A stretch of 64,000 nt of DNA from Hyaloscypha bicolor E (Eukaryota; Ascomycota; Leotiomycetes; Helotiales; Hyaloscyphaceae): NCBI RefSeq assembly GCF_002865645.1, contig NW_020194512.1, positions 2,831,183 to 2,895,182 of the forward strand, written 5' to 3'. Below are positions 1-11,430 of the stretch, piece after piece. The number at the start of each line of letters is the position of its first letter. The stretch's first letter is position 1. Under the pieces are notes generated by a model. It made no database searches. It was not told where the DNA came from and saw only the letters and a list, made by a program, of their open reading frames with translations. The position numbers were made by a program, and so were the translations under genes.

Positions 1-43
1 GTGGCAGCAGTGGCAACCTAAATTGGGATTACGGTGGGGTTGA

Positions 44-283
44 CACGCCCAAGCGTACGAGGCACTGGACGTCGCTTACAGCACTCTAAACTGCGGTCAG
101 GTTACCGTTGATAGTATACGGAACGATCTGGCAGAACTCTTCACAAATGCATCCACCGCTGGAGTTGGACAACTCGAATTGAGTCGTTTTAACGCTTCGA
201 TTTCTTCAGTATTTACAAGAGCTACGACTAACAATTGTCAGAACATTACTAGTCTTTCCAATGTCAGAGATTTAGTTTGCTAA
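44..283 (+). CDS. 3' end of an unidentified, probably secreted protein gene
   Basis: An open frame of about 75 codons ends at a TAA at 281-283. It has balanced composition and a believable protein character: an NCG motif, many Ser/Thr/Asn, then a conserved-looking tail with NNCQNI and a final Cys just before the stop. Upstream in this frame there is a TGA at 41-43, so the 5' part is either on another exon (an AG acceptor at 52-53 is possible) or outside the window. The even spacing of Cys and the Ser/Thr/Asn-rich character suggest an extracellular fungal protein, but I do not recognise the family. Partial by position, with no visible damage in the part seen. Confidence 0.45.
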   Translation, partial: HAQAYEALDVAYSTLNCGQVTVDSIRNDLAELFTNASTAGVGQLELSRFNASISSVFTRATTNNCQNITSLSNVRDLVC

Positions 284-363
284 TCCATGTCCTCTCATAT
301 AATTGCAGCCCACATGTGACTTTGTGCCTTCCCTGGTCCTGGCCGTGAGAAGCTCGGATCGGG

Positions 364-1681
364 AAAAGGCTCCAAGAAGCAATAGACGGCTGCGAGAGAG
401 CATTTGGGAAGGGGAATCCCCACACCCTAGCAGGCATAGATAGCCTCGCGTTGATATACCAGAGTCAACAGCAGTGGACGAAGGCAGAGGATCTGTTTTT
501 GCAAGTGATACAGACAAGAAAGCGTGTACAAGGGATGGACCATCAAGATACGCTAAACAGCATAGCCAACCTAGCATCAACCTACATATATCAAGGGATG
601 GACCACCAAAATACGCCGAGCAGCATAGATAACCCTGGGTTATCCTACATATATCAAGACCATTCCAATGTAAGGAAGCGAGAGATGATAACAAGTCTAA
701 CAAATCGAATAAGAGACAACATCCAGATCGCAGAAGAAGACATGGCCCAGGTTGCAGGGTCATTTAGTGAAGGACTAATGACACTTTTACTAGGCCTGAA
801 AAATGGCAATGTCCCGATTACAAAAGAGGTGGTCATAGCGACAGTTAAGAACAGGGACAATGTCAAGGAGGTGATGGCGCTGCTCCTCGACCAGCGCGCC
901 GACGAAGTCAAGATCACTGAAGAGGTGCTTAAAGAGGCAGCTGGGTACGGGAGAAGGGGCCGGGAGGTGATAGCGCTACTCCTCGACTAGTATAGTGACG
1001 AGGTCAAAATTACTGAGGAGGTAGTTATAGCAGCAGCTGGGAACCGATATAGTAGCAAAAAGTTGATGGCGTTGCTCCTGAACCGGCGCGGCAATGAGAT
1101 CAAGATTACTAAGAAGGTAGTTATAGCAGTAGCTAGGAACCGATATAGTGCTAAAAAGTTAATGGCGCTGCTCCTCGACCGGCGCGGCAACGAAGTCAAG
1201 ATTACTGAGGAGATGGTTATAGCAGCAGCTAGGAACTGGAGCAAGAGTTAATGGCGCTACTCCTTAACCGGCACGGTAACGAGGTTAAGATCACTGAAGA
1301 GACCCTTAAAGAGGTAGCTTCTAATAGGTTTATAAGTTATAAAGTGGTTCAACTACTCCATCGAGCTGTTACCATCAAAGTTACTGTCGGTGTGATTGAG
1401 GCAGCTGCTACTAGCAGGAACCAGTCCTTGGTCTTTTAGATCAATGGGATAGCATTGGTAGTGACAAAGAGCGATGGCTTAATACCTCATGCCCCTACAA
1501 TGCCGCCAAAAATGGAGATGCCGCAACTGTCCGTCAACTTGTCGCTGAACACATACCTCCAGACAAGCGAAATATTCGTGGGGTAACTCCTTTGTGGGGG
1601 CGCGTCGGAGTCTGCGTATAAAGAAGTGGTCGAGGTTCTTCTCGCAACGTGCGCTGTCGATGTGAATGTGCGGAGCGCAGG
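364..1681 (+). pseudogene. Broken TPR / helical-repeat / ankyrin gene, NLR-like C-terminal region
   Basis: Three repeat types follow each other on the plus strand. From about 370 to 660 there are kinesin-light-chain-type TPRs (HTLAGIDSLALIY, then DTLNSIANLASTY). From about 780 to 1400 there are roughly six copies of a ~30-residue repeat with core MALLLDxRGxEVKITEE. From about 1497 there are ankyrin-like repeats (YNAAKNGD, then GVTPLW, then YKEVVEVLL). This order is familiar from the C-terminal sensor half of fungal STAND/NLR proteins; that assignment is inference because no NACHT or NB-ARC part lies in the window. Damage seen: an in-frame TAG at 988-990 inside a repeat, a one-base frameshift near 1236-1250, a TAG at 1437-1439 before the ankyrin part, and a frameshift near 1600-1605. 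The 5' end is missing and the 3' end is cut where the inverted-repeat element begins. Confidence 0.7.
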
Positions 1682-2183
1682 GGAGAAAGTAAAACGCCCC
1701 CCACCCCCCGGGGTGTCGATTAGGGGCCAGACAACTTAAATTACAGGTACACCAAAAAATCCAACTTTCCTTTAAGTTCAATTTACAATATAAAGAATTA
1801 GTATAATTTTAATATTGTTTCATGTTATAAAAGGTCTAGCTATAAGCTAATAGAATATAATGTTTTTATTATATAATAATTAGTAAATTTAAGAAAGTTT
1901 AAAGCAGATAAGATATGTTGAAATTTTTCAGGCCTTAAGAGAGCCTGAAAATTTAGCGATTAAGCACTTGGAACTTATTTGCCTCGTACAGTACACAATA
2001 ATCGACTCGCTTATCCCACGCCCCAGAACTAGAGCTCTTAGATATAAACTTATACCTATATTAAGAAATCTGATTGGAGAAAAAGGCTTAAGTAAGCACA
2101 AGCAACTAATTAGCATTATTAAAACTCTAAAATCCATCGGTATGCCTAATCGACACCTGGGGGGGTGTCGTTTTACTTTTTCC
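1682..2183. mobile_element. 502-bp terminal-inverted-repeat element related to the large MULE
   Basis: The left end begins GGAGAAAGTAAAACG and the right end, read inward on the opposite strand, begins GGAAAAAGTAAAACG: 14 of 15 match. Both are followed by a run of C and then GGTGTCGATTAGG. The same pattern (GGAAAGACTAAAACG, C-run, GGTGTCGATTTGG) bounds the 10.7 kb MULE at 5049-15790, so this looks like a small non-autonomous or internally deleted relative. No matching 10-bp target duplication is present: GGAGCGCAGG on the left against TGGCACCGCC on the right. Either the copy is old, or it arose by a deletion or recombination between elements. Its middle is AT-rich at 1740-1930, then holds a short open frame. 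Confidence 0.7.
1932..2153 (+). pseudogene. Internal coding fragment inside the small inverted-repeat element
   Basis: About 70 codons are open and protein-like, starting ALREPENLAIKHLELICL and ending just before the right terminal repeat. The fragment is preceded by a TTTTTCAG that resembles a 3' splice site. It may be a remnant of an element-encoded protein, which would fit an internally deleted transposon, or captured host coding sequence. I do not recognise the family and see no start codon of its own. Confidence 0.35.
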
Positions 2184-2942
2184 TGGCACCGCCGACCCCT
2201 TTTCCTTACCTTCACGTGATATATTTTCGGCAGAACGTCGGGTCCCTTAATCAAGCGACCCACCTCTTCGGGCCCTATTCGTTCCAGCCTCCATCCTCCA
2301 AACCAACTCAACACAAGCAACCACGTAGTCCGAACAAGCAATGCTACCGCCGCCGCCAAGCACGCGATGGAACTTGGCTCATCTTATACCCTCCTCCTCT
2401 CCCATCAGCACCCGTTTCATCCCCAGGCCGTAGTCACAGTCTCAAAGATTGGGCTGTGTACGTGATGACGTACCGTGTTACGAAGCAGCGTCGAAGCTTT
2501 CCCATCTTGTGGGGAACACTCCACTCTTCTTCGTAAAAAGTCCTCGACGGGTATTTTTTTCTTGGTCAGAGAAAGGGATCCAGCCAACGGGATGGAGCGG
2601 GTAGGTCTTTCTTTCTATTTCGGTACGGTGTTTGAGATGGGAAATCGGGCTGGCGCTGGTGGGGGCAGCCGTTGTTTGCCGTTTCCCGTGGTTAGGTAGG
2701 TGGAGCGGGCTGGTGTATCAGATGGGAGATTTCGATGGGTGGGTGATTCCCTTTCCTTATTTTCCGTACTTTTGAGTTCCGGTTGAGAGGTCTTGGAAGT
2801 TTTGGAAGGTACAGTACTTGCTGCAGTTATAGTTGTTACTATCACTGTTGTTCCTGATATCGGTTGAGATACGGACTTCGATTCGAGACTTGAGTACTCG
2901 AAGATTGTTTGAACGGGAGAGTTTGGGATTGAGAGGCAGAGA
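2184..2942. other. Intergenic region upstream of the GH76 gene
   Basis: Normal-composition DNA with pyrimidine-rich stretches (for example around 2270-2420 and 2490-2540), as expected for a fungal promoter and 5' leader. The short open frames here have no protein-like character. No convincing TATA box was found. Confidence 0.4.
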
Positions 2943-4412
2943 ATGAGGGGACGAAGAGCGCTGGCCTATGGGGCTGCGATATGTGCTTCGTGGGGTGGGA
3001 TTGTTGGTGCGATTGATTTGGACCTCACTTCAACAGGCAAGCGATGAATCTCGTGGGCTCGAAATCGTTTCTGACCGACGGTAGACTCGATCAAAAACGC
3101 CGCCGCGACAGTTGCGTTTGGAATGATGAGCTACTATACCGGAAACCACACGGGAGACAACCCAGGAAATCTTCCATCACCATACTACTGGTGGGAAGCT
3201 GGCGCTTGCTTTGGCACGATGGTCGAGTACTGGTATTACACAAATGACACATCATACAATCCTAGCGTTACAGCAGCCATCCTTTCCCAAGTTGGTACGA
3301 ACGAGGACTTCATGCCCACCAACCAGACTAAGACAGAAGGAAACGATGATCAGGGATTTTGGGGAATGACAGCGATGACCGCGGCCGAGGTGAACTATCC
3401 GAATCCACCCTCAGACCAGCCGCAATGGCTGGCTCTCGCGCAAGCAGTCTTCAACGACATGGTTGGGAGGTGGGATACTAGTACATGTGAAGGAGGTCTA
3501 CGCTGGCAGATCTTCACATTCAACACAGGCTACGACTACAAAAACTCGATCGCCAACGGGTGTCTCTTCAACATCGCAGCTCGGCTGGCCCGATACACAG
3601 GAAACTCCAGCTATGCTGACTGGGCGGAGAAAACGTGGGATTGGGTCGAAGGGGTCGGGTTGATGAGCGATGATTATTCCGTGTATGACGGGACTTCAGA
3701 CACAACGAACTGTACGAGCATCGACAAGCTGCAGTTCTCCTACAATCAAGGCATCTACCTTTTCGGCGCAGCAATGATGTACAACTACGTACGTCACTCT
3801 TCCCTCCCCCTCCCTACTTTCTAACACAAACCCTAGACAAACGGCTCCTCACTATGGAAGGAACGCGTCCAGGGCCTCCTCAACAACACCAACATCTTCT
3901 TCCAAAACGGCATCATGTACGAAGAAGCCTGCGAGCAAGTAAACACAGTCGGAAACTGCGACACCGACCAACAATCCTTCAAAGCCTACCTTTCACGGTG
4001 GATGTCCGCAACTACCAAAATCGCGCCCTTCACATCTTCCTACTCCCTCCCTCTCCTCGCCTCCTCCGCCAAAGCCGCCGCGCTCCAATGTTCAGGCGGC
4101 ACAGACGGAACAACCTGCGGCGAACATTGGACCGACAATTCCACGTATGATGGAAATTATGGGCTGGGGCAGCAGATGAGTGCCCTGAGTGTTATACAGA
4201 GTAATCTGATTACGCAGGCGCCGGAGCTGGTCACGAACTCTACTGGAGGCACGAGCGTGGGTAATGCGGCGGCGGGGAGCGGGAGCAGTGATGAGAGCGC
4301 AACGGTTATTGCACCTGCGACAGGGGCGGATAGGGCGGGAGCGGGGATTCTGACGACGCTGTGGCTGGCGGGTGTCCTTGGAGGGGTACTTTTTATGGTT
4401 ACTGGCACGTGA
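2943..4412 (+). CDS. GH76 family DFG5/DCW1-like GPI-anchored protein (three exons)
   Basis: Exons 2943-3036, 3085-3788 and 3837-4412 give 457 residues, a normal length for this family. Family members are cell-wall enzymes thought to act on mannan/GPI-glycan and to help attach GPI proteins to the wall. Seen in the sequence: an N-terminal signal-like stretch with a hydrophobic core ([13 protein letters not shown]), the family's [11 protein letters not shown] segment, the [14 protein letters not shown] motif carrying the paired catalytic Asp, the [17 protein letters not shown] helix, the [14 protein letters not shown] helix, and several NxS/T sites. The C-terminus has a Ser/Gly-rich spacer and a hydrophobic tail ([14 protein letters not shown]), typical of GPI signals. 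Intron 1 (48 bp) has a GC donor and TAG acceptor with a CTGAC branch-like site. Intron 2 (48 bp) is GT-AG with CTAAC. Both splices restore the family reading. No damage seen. Confidence 0.93.
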
Positions 4413-5038
4413 ATTAGGAAACTTCCCCCTTCCTGCGCAGCTTTCCTTGTATATTCTGTCTTTGTTGTTGTATATATCACATCTACAGCGGGCGTTCGGT
4501 GGGTGCATCTGTATTTTACTTCATGATCAACATTCTACAAATATACACACTTTGTTCGAGCCCCCTCGCCGAGGAGTGATGAGTTCGTCTCGCCTTGCCA
4601 TCTAGATCTCTTAGATGTGGGCAAAATTGAACTTGAAAAGGATTTTCACGAGCTTGGGAAGAAAGAAGCCTCGGTGTGCTTATCTCGGAGATATCTTCCT
4701 TGATGAGAGCGGTGCGGGGAGACGTAACTTGATAAATTCACACGGTACTACGTACACACGGCGACGGGGCTGAAAGAGGGTGAGATCCTGGGGTATAATA
4801 GGGCTGATAAGTGGGGTTCGGAGGTTGCTGCCGACAGGCCAAAGCCGTTTGAGCTGTGCCTTGCAGGACCACCGACATTTTTTGCACTCGCTGGAATTCG
4901 GCAATTCTTTCATTGCTTTTGGGGCGTTTTGTTATTGAGATGGATTCGGGAATTGAGACTTTGTGGTGCAGCGAAGGTTCGGTATTGCCTAGTGGTACCC
5001 ACGAGAAAATATCTGATGGTGGGTTGGTTCCACTCTCT
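4413..5038. other. Intergenic region downstream of the GH76 gene, interrupted by the MULE
   Basis: Contains the 3' untranslated part of the GH76 gene and ordinary intergenic sequence. No gene recognised. It ends at the left copy of the MULE target duplication. Confidence 0.5.
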
Positions 5039-5048
5039 CCTTTTGTTG
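5039..5048 (+). repeat. Left target-site duplication of the MULE
   Basis: CCTTTTGTTG immediately precedes the left terminal inverted repeat and recurs exactly at 15791-15800. A 9-10 bp duplication is typical of Mutator-like elements. Confidence 0.9.
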
Positions 5049-5596
5049 GGAAAGACTAAAACGACCCCCCCCCCGGTGTCGATTTGGGGTGTCGATGGGG
5101 GCCACACTAGCCGAAATCAGCAGGCGGTAGCAGGTGCCCGTATATATTACTTTGTATACACCAATATATACAGATTAATATATATTGGCACACTAATACA
5201 CGCATTATATTCTCTAAATGGCGTCGTCGTTATCGTTATCGTTTCCAGACAAATTTGGTTATATCGTAATTAGTCCAAAAAAAATTAGGGTCTTATAGGC
5301 TTGTAGCAATACATATTTCCTCTTAACCACTAGTAGAACTAGAGATATTAGGTTTTAATTATTTTAAATTATTAACCCTGCTTACTCCAGATCCCGTAAC
5401 TTTATAACTAGAGTAATTTGCCAGAAAATTCTTATTTTAATATAATAGACTACTTTCTAATTTATAATTAAATTGCGATATTAGCTAGTAAGTATAACCT
5501 CCGATATTTGAATAATAATTAAAAGCCTTTTATATTATTTAATATAGTAATTTATTATATAATACTCCTTTATTACCTTTAAAATATAGAACTTGT

Positions 5597-5665
5597 AGTA
5601 TATAAAATATAGTACCTTTATTTACTATAGGCTCAAAATATAGTAAACGGAGGTACTATATTTTT
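5597..5665. repeat. Palindromic subterminal motif, left side of the MULE
   Basis: Two neighbouring copies in opposite orientation: AAAATATAGTACCTTTATTT and, reversed, AAACGGAGGTACTATATTTT. Related copies occur near the right end at 14172-14325 and 15396-15500. Confidence 0.5.
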
Positions 5666-7437
5666 ATCTCGGGATATATATATTAAGAAATAGAAATATC
5701 TTCTTAATTTAGTTTATCTAAAATAATATAATAATTTATAATAAATTCCGAATATATTTCCTTTACTTATATTCCCAAAATTTAGTATATTAAATATAAA
5801 TTATATAAGTAAATAGGCGAATTTAAATATCTTATATACCTGCTTTATAAATATAAAAAAACCTCCTTACCCTGCCTTAATCTTTCCTTCTTTTATATCT
5901 TTAAATACTACTTTACCCTTAATATAAGTATTACTAAGTTAAAATAGTAATAACTAATAAATATATTTATTTAAGGATAATTCCTTAAATTAATTCTAAT
6001 TTTAGCTTTAGCTAAGCTTTACTTTAGGGTCAAGTTCAAGTTCCTATAGACTATATTAGCTTAAGCCCCTAACTACCGCAAATCTAGTAGTAACTAGCTA
6101 TTCTAGCTTATACTTATAGTATTCGAGCTTAAGGATATACTTGCTATACTATCTATTAGGTTAAGTATTTTACTAATATTATTTTTTACTCTATTTATAA
6201 TAGTAATAATATTTCTCTTTTTAATAAGTATACTAACTATATATATTTTAACTTATCTATTTTCCGGTATAGAGCTACTATTATTAATTTACTTAATCCT
6301 GGCTCTCTTTCTTAGCCTCTTCCTATATTACTAGTACTTATTATAGTTATTTCAATTCGCTCTCTTCTATAATTATCTAGATTAGGGTCTTAACCTCTAC
6401 TTCTTTTCTAATAACCTTAGTTTTAGCCTATTTTACCTTTATTTATTTAATAGTAAACTTCTCTAGCTAGCTTCTTATCTATAAATACTTCTTTTTAATA
6501 AGATACGGATTTCTTTATTTCCCTGTTTTAGGATATTTAATAATAATCTAGTTCTATTACAGGTTTGTCCTTAATTTCGAAAGAAGAAGAATTAGTTTCT
6601 TTATCTAATAATAGAATATCTGACTTTTATATAAATACGGATTTAGAAAGTTCTATAGCTTCTAATAGATTAGATAATATATTACTTAATTTTATATCCC
6701 TTTTATTATATACTAGGCTATTATTAAGCCTTTTTAGCTAATAACTCCCTACTTATTCTGAATGCCCTCTAATATTTCGGAATTCTCCCTATAATAGCTT
6801 TTCTCCTTTAATATCCGGCCTTTAATAATCTTCTTTAGGTTCTTAGTAAAGTTTATCCCGTTACTAGAATCTAGCTCCTTGCCCTAATACTCTATATTAG
6901 GCAGCTACTTATAGTAAAACGGTTATTATTAAGAATATTTATAACCGAGAGAATTAGAAATTCATACCAGAATTTCTTTAAAGTATTAGCTACTTGAATT
7001 ATTATATAAGGAAGTTAGAGTAGTAATTAAGTATAATAAATGCCTTAATTCAAGGGTTTTAATACTATTAGAGAGATTTACTAAACTATAAATATTAGTT
7101 CTATACTAAGATTAGAATAATCTTAAGATAAGAGAATAAGTATAGTAATAATAGAAGTATACTAAAGATAGCTATAGATACATTTATACTTGCGAATTTC
7201 AAGCTATTTTTTAGTATATCTATTTTTTAATAATAAGAGAAAATATAGTAAAGAAATATTTATAAATTTTAAGAAGATATATAAGATAATTTAATTAATA
7301 TAATAATTTGCTTTATATTTTAGTATAATTATATACTAAAAAGAATTAATTCTAGACTGAATCTAATTCTATTAAATATATAAATTCTTACTAATCTGGT
7401 AAATCTCTAGAATAAAACTTACTTCTTTTATCTTAGC

Positions 7438-7910
7438 TCTAAACTATAGTAGAAAGATATAATAGGTTTCTACTATATTTTGCTCCTATAATTTAGTAAA
7501 GAAATAGTAAATTCTAGTACTTCTTTTATTCTTACTTTAAACTATAATAGAAAGATATAATAGGTATTTATTATATTTTACTCTTATATTTTAGTAAAGA
7601 AGTAATAGATTCTAGTTATAATAGCGGGATTAATATAATAATTAAAGGCTTAAAGTTTAATAAATTTTATATATTAAAAATACTAAGCTAAAAAGCAAAA
7701 AAGAAAAAAATATCTCGATCTTTTAGTATTCTTTTATCTAAGTATTCTAGCTTAGCTCTATTTTATATCTATTTCTAATTCCCTATTTCTAGCAAATTAT
7801 ACTATTATACTAGCTATTATATAAGTACTAGTAAATCTGTTCTAAACTATAATAAAAAGATATAATAGATATCTATTATATTTTGCTCTTATATTTTAGT
7901 AAAATAATAG
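7438..7910 (+). repeat. Three direct repeats of about 75-105 bp inside the MULE
   Basis: Copies begin at about 7440, 7544 and 7840. Each starts AAACTATARTARAAAGATAT and continues through a TACTATATTTTGCTC-like core and AGTAAAGAA. The first two are in tandem with about 104 bp spacing; the third is about 300 bp further on. Differences between copies are mostly C/T and G/A, as expected from RIP. Confidence 0.65.
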
Positions 7911-8654
7911 ATCTAATTATTTTTAAAATAAAGATTTTATTTTTATTTAAAAAAGATATTATATTTATATTATTAAATTATAGGTATTTATATATAAATA
8001 TATTATAAATAAAGCTAGCTATACTAAGAACTATATTATATTTATATATAAGAATACTAATTACTTTAACTTAGTAGCGAACCTATATAATTACGTGACT
8101 TTATATAATTAGCTAGCTATAAAAAAGCCCTAAAGCCGGAAACTTATAAAAAGTCTTAAGGGCTTTGAGGTATTCGAACTATTATTAGTATCCGGTACTT
8201 TTTAGGAAAAGAGTATAATATATTTCATAATAGATAACCTATTATAGACTACTTAATCTTTAAGTTAAGCGAGAAATCTAAGGGCTGGACTTGTAATTCA
8301 AGTCTTATTAAAGTTATTAAAGTCTTTACTAGCTAGTATTATAGATTTAATATTATTACGGGAATTCTATAGGTTCTATTCTAATCTATCCAGAAAGTAT
8401 ATATAGTATATTTCCTTATTTGTTCTGATATTTGTATATAATTTCTAAAAGCCAAACTATTACTTAAGGGAGAAATAAGAAGGCTAGACTAATACTTTTA
8501 AAAACCAAGGCCTTAATAAGTCTATCTAGAAAAGCTTACTAATTCTTCTAAAGATAACTCAAGCTTTAATAGGCTAGAAAATTTTGAGTTTATTATATAT
8601 TATAACTTATATAACTAGAAATAGAGACTTGAGTTTATTATATGAAATTACCTA

Positions 8655-9310
8655 TATATAGAAACTCCTGCTATAAACTCTTTATTTAAATTAATTAGTT
8701 AAATCTATTTTTTAATACTAAGTTTTTATTAGAGTAACTTCCTGCTTCTAGAGGCTTTAAATAAAATAGCTAATAAGTTTTTTAGCTATTAGCTAAGACT
8801 TATTAGCTAGAAAATCTTATAAGTAATAGATAAGATTATAAAATAGAACTTTTCTAATTATAATACTAATATATTTTATTATTTTATAAGGTAATTAGAT
8901 ATAGGAGCTCTATTAAATATAATATATCTCGAACTATAAGTAATATCTTATAAGATATAGGAAGAGTCTTAGTATTTAACTAGTACTATAGTCTAGCCTA
9001 AAGGTGCCTGCTATTCTTTATATCTAATTTAATAGAAATAAGAAGTATTTATACTTTAACTCAAAGAATAATTAGAACTTTTATATAGACTTAGGGCAGC
9101 GGTTTGCTCTATAGAAAGAGAATAAACCAGAATTACCTATATTATATTAATCTTTAGAAAGGGTTATAGTAAATACTATAATTCCTAGAATACTTTCGAG
9201 AAAGCTTCCCTAAACTAAAATAGGCTAGTTTATAATCTCGAAAGATTTATAAGAGTCTTATATATCCGAAAATACAAGTATTTAAAGTAAATACTATTTG
9301 AGTTCTAACT
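8655..9310 (+). pseudogene. Unrecognised coding relic inside the MULE
   Basis: One plus-strand frame reads as protein over about 200 codons if TAA/TAG are taken as former Gln codons. Readable pieces include FIRQLDIGALLNIIYLELQ and NRLVYNLERFIRVL. The nonsense codons sit where Gln would be usual, which is the RIP pattern. I do not recognise the family. It may be a second element-encoded gene or captured cargo. Confidence 0.35.
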
Positions 9311-9920
9311 TATAATAAAAGAAAAGTAAAGTATATAAAATAAAATATATAAAGTAAAAATAAAATAAAATATCCGGATATTAATAAATAGAAAGCCTAA
9401 CTATAGATTATAAGAACTAGTACTAACTAGATATATATATAGTAATATTAAAAGAGAGGTAAGGTAAGGGGAACTAAAAAATAAGTTAGTATATATTTTA
9501 TAAAAGTAAATAAGGAGATATCTAAATAGTCTAAAGGCAAGAAATATATATTAAAAAAGTTGAGATTAGAGAAAAAAGGGCTATTTCCTATAAGAATAAG
9601 TTAGTATATATTTCAAGATAAAGAATAGGAGTATTTAGTAATGGCCTAAAGGTTTTTATAAGTATTAAAGGAGAAGAAGAGATATTAGAAAAGAGAAAGA
9701 GGTATTAAAGTTTAGAGGGATCTAAATAGGAATTAGCCTTTTTTTTAGAAGTTCGAGAGAAGATATTTCTAAAGAGCCTAAAGATATAAGAGGTATTAGA
9801 AAAGGAAAAAAGGTATTAAAGTTTAAAGAAATCTAAAATTAGCTAAGAAATAAGTAGGTTAAAGACTTATAGTATAAGAGATAAAGTATTCCGGATAAAG
9901 TAATCCGGAAGTAGTAGTTA

Positions 9921-10090
9921 AGTACTAGCTCTTGGTATTATTAGTAGAGGAATTAAAGGAGGAGGAATTTAGAAGAGAAGGAATTTAAAGCAGGAAAGAA
10001 AGGTTATAAAGTAATTAGATACTAGCTCTTGAGATTATTAGAGGTATTAATAGAGGGCAGTTAGATACTAGCTCTTGGTATTATTAGTAA
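9921..10090 (+). repeat. Three short direct repeats with core TACTAGCTCTTGGTATTATT
   Basis: Copies at about 9921-9946, 10017-10042 and 10063-10090, nearly identical over about 25 bp (the middle copy has GAGATT instead of GGTATT). They lie inside the purine-rich central part of the MULE. Confidence 0.6.
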
Positions 10091-11316
10091 AAGAATCGAA
10101 AAAGTAAGAAGAAAGAATAGAGGATTAATAATAAAAATAAAATAAAGTTATTCTTTTATAGAGGAAAAAAGATACTAGTATAAGATAATTATATTATTAT
10201 ATAATTCTATATTTACTTTTACTATTTATTAAGAATATATATCTTTTAGGGAAAAGTATTATTTAGTATTTCTAGGAAATTATAATCTAATAATAATATA
10301 TTTAAAAAAATTAAAAATAATATATTTTAATATATTAAAATAAGGTAATTATTTTCTTATTAAAATTATTTTTATAGTATTACTATATATAAAGTTATTT
10401 GAGTTTATAAACCGAGCTATATATAGAGATTTAAAGAGGCAAGAGCTAACTCAAATTACTTATAGATAGTAATATTTAATAACTAGTAATATAATAATAT
10501 AATATTATATTTTGCCCGATTAGGTTAGTAATTAAGTTCTTTACTATACTAGACCTATAACTACTATTATATATCCTGCTTTTTAAATATACTAGTATTA
10601 GTTTAGGAAATTATATAAAACTTTTATTTATATATATAATTAGCTTTCCTAATATATTATACTTTAAAGCTCCTTATTTTTAATCTTTACTTTATTTCTT
10701 ACTACTATTAAGAGTATTACTTTATAAGCAAACTATTAATGAGATAACTATTCTATTATATTTTGGAAAATATAATAGATATTTCTTTATATTTTAGAAG
10801 ATATAGCAGGAAGCCTTATTATAAATTAGGCGAGTAAAATAATAAAAAGAACTAAAGCAGAATACCTACTCTAATAATATATCTTATATAATAGCTAACC
10901 TTTATTTAAAAACCCTAATTAAAAGATAAATAAAAATATAAAGATAAAATACTAGTTAAATAATTATTAACTTCTTCTTTCCTTATCTCTTTTCTTTCCT
11001 TTACTCTTATCCTAAATTCGAGCTTTTCTTTTACTAGAAATAGTTAGCTTATCTTTCTTTACCTTTACTTGAGCTATAGACTTTACTTTCTATACCAAGT
11101 TTATAAGATCCCGAAATATAGCTTTAGCTAGTTATTTAGGCCTTTAATTCTCTAGTAAACTAGGGATATTAAGTAAAATACTTATTTCGAGTTAGATAGA
11201 TAGAAGTATAAGGCTTATTAGAGCAGGTTTTATATAAATTATAATAGGTATAATATTGGCTTTATAAATAGCTCTTTTAGTTAATTATAGTAGTATAATT
11301 ATATATAGTATTTAAC

Positions 11317-11430
11317 CTCTTTTCCCTTTCTCTTTCTCTTTCTCTTTCTCTTTCTCTTTTACTTTCCCTTTTCCTTTCTCTTTCTCATTTTCTTTTGCTT
11401 TCCTTTTCCTTTTCTCTTTCCCTTTTTCTT
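11317..11430 (+). repeat. CTTTCT-type polypyrimidine microsatellite
   Basis: Dominated by repeats of CTCTTT/CTTTTC over about 110 bp. It has few CA dinucleotides, so RIP would leave it intact. Confidence 0.75.

Larger units (their letters stand above)
5100..8640. other. AT-rich left part of the MULE with no recognisable gene
   Basis: RIP-type sequence with stops in every frame at high density. I could not connect any frame to a known domain. It holds copies of a short repeated motif with core AAATATAGTA and TACTATATTTT, listed separately. Confidence 0.5.

Noticed and set aside
1968..2219. Open frame as a complete small gene in the 0.5-kb element
   Set aside because: It has no ATG start at a sensible place and is cut by the terminal repeat; kept only as a coding fragment.
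3854..4150. Alternative frames over the GH76 third exon
   Set aside because: They overlap the conserved, spliced GH76 frame and have no protein similarity I recognise.
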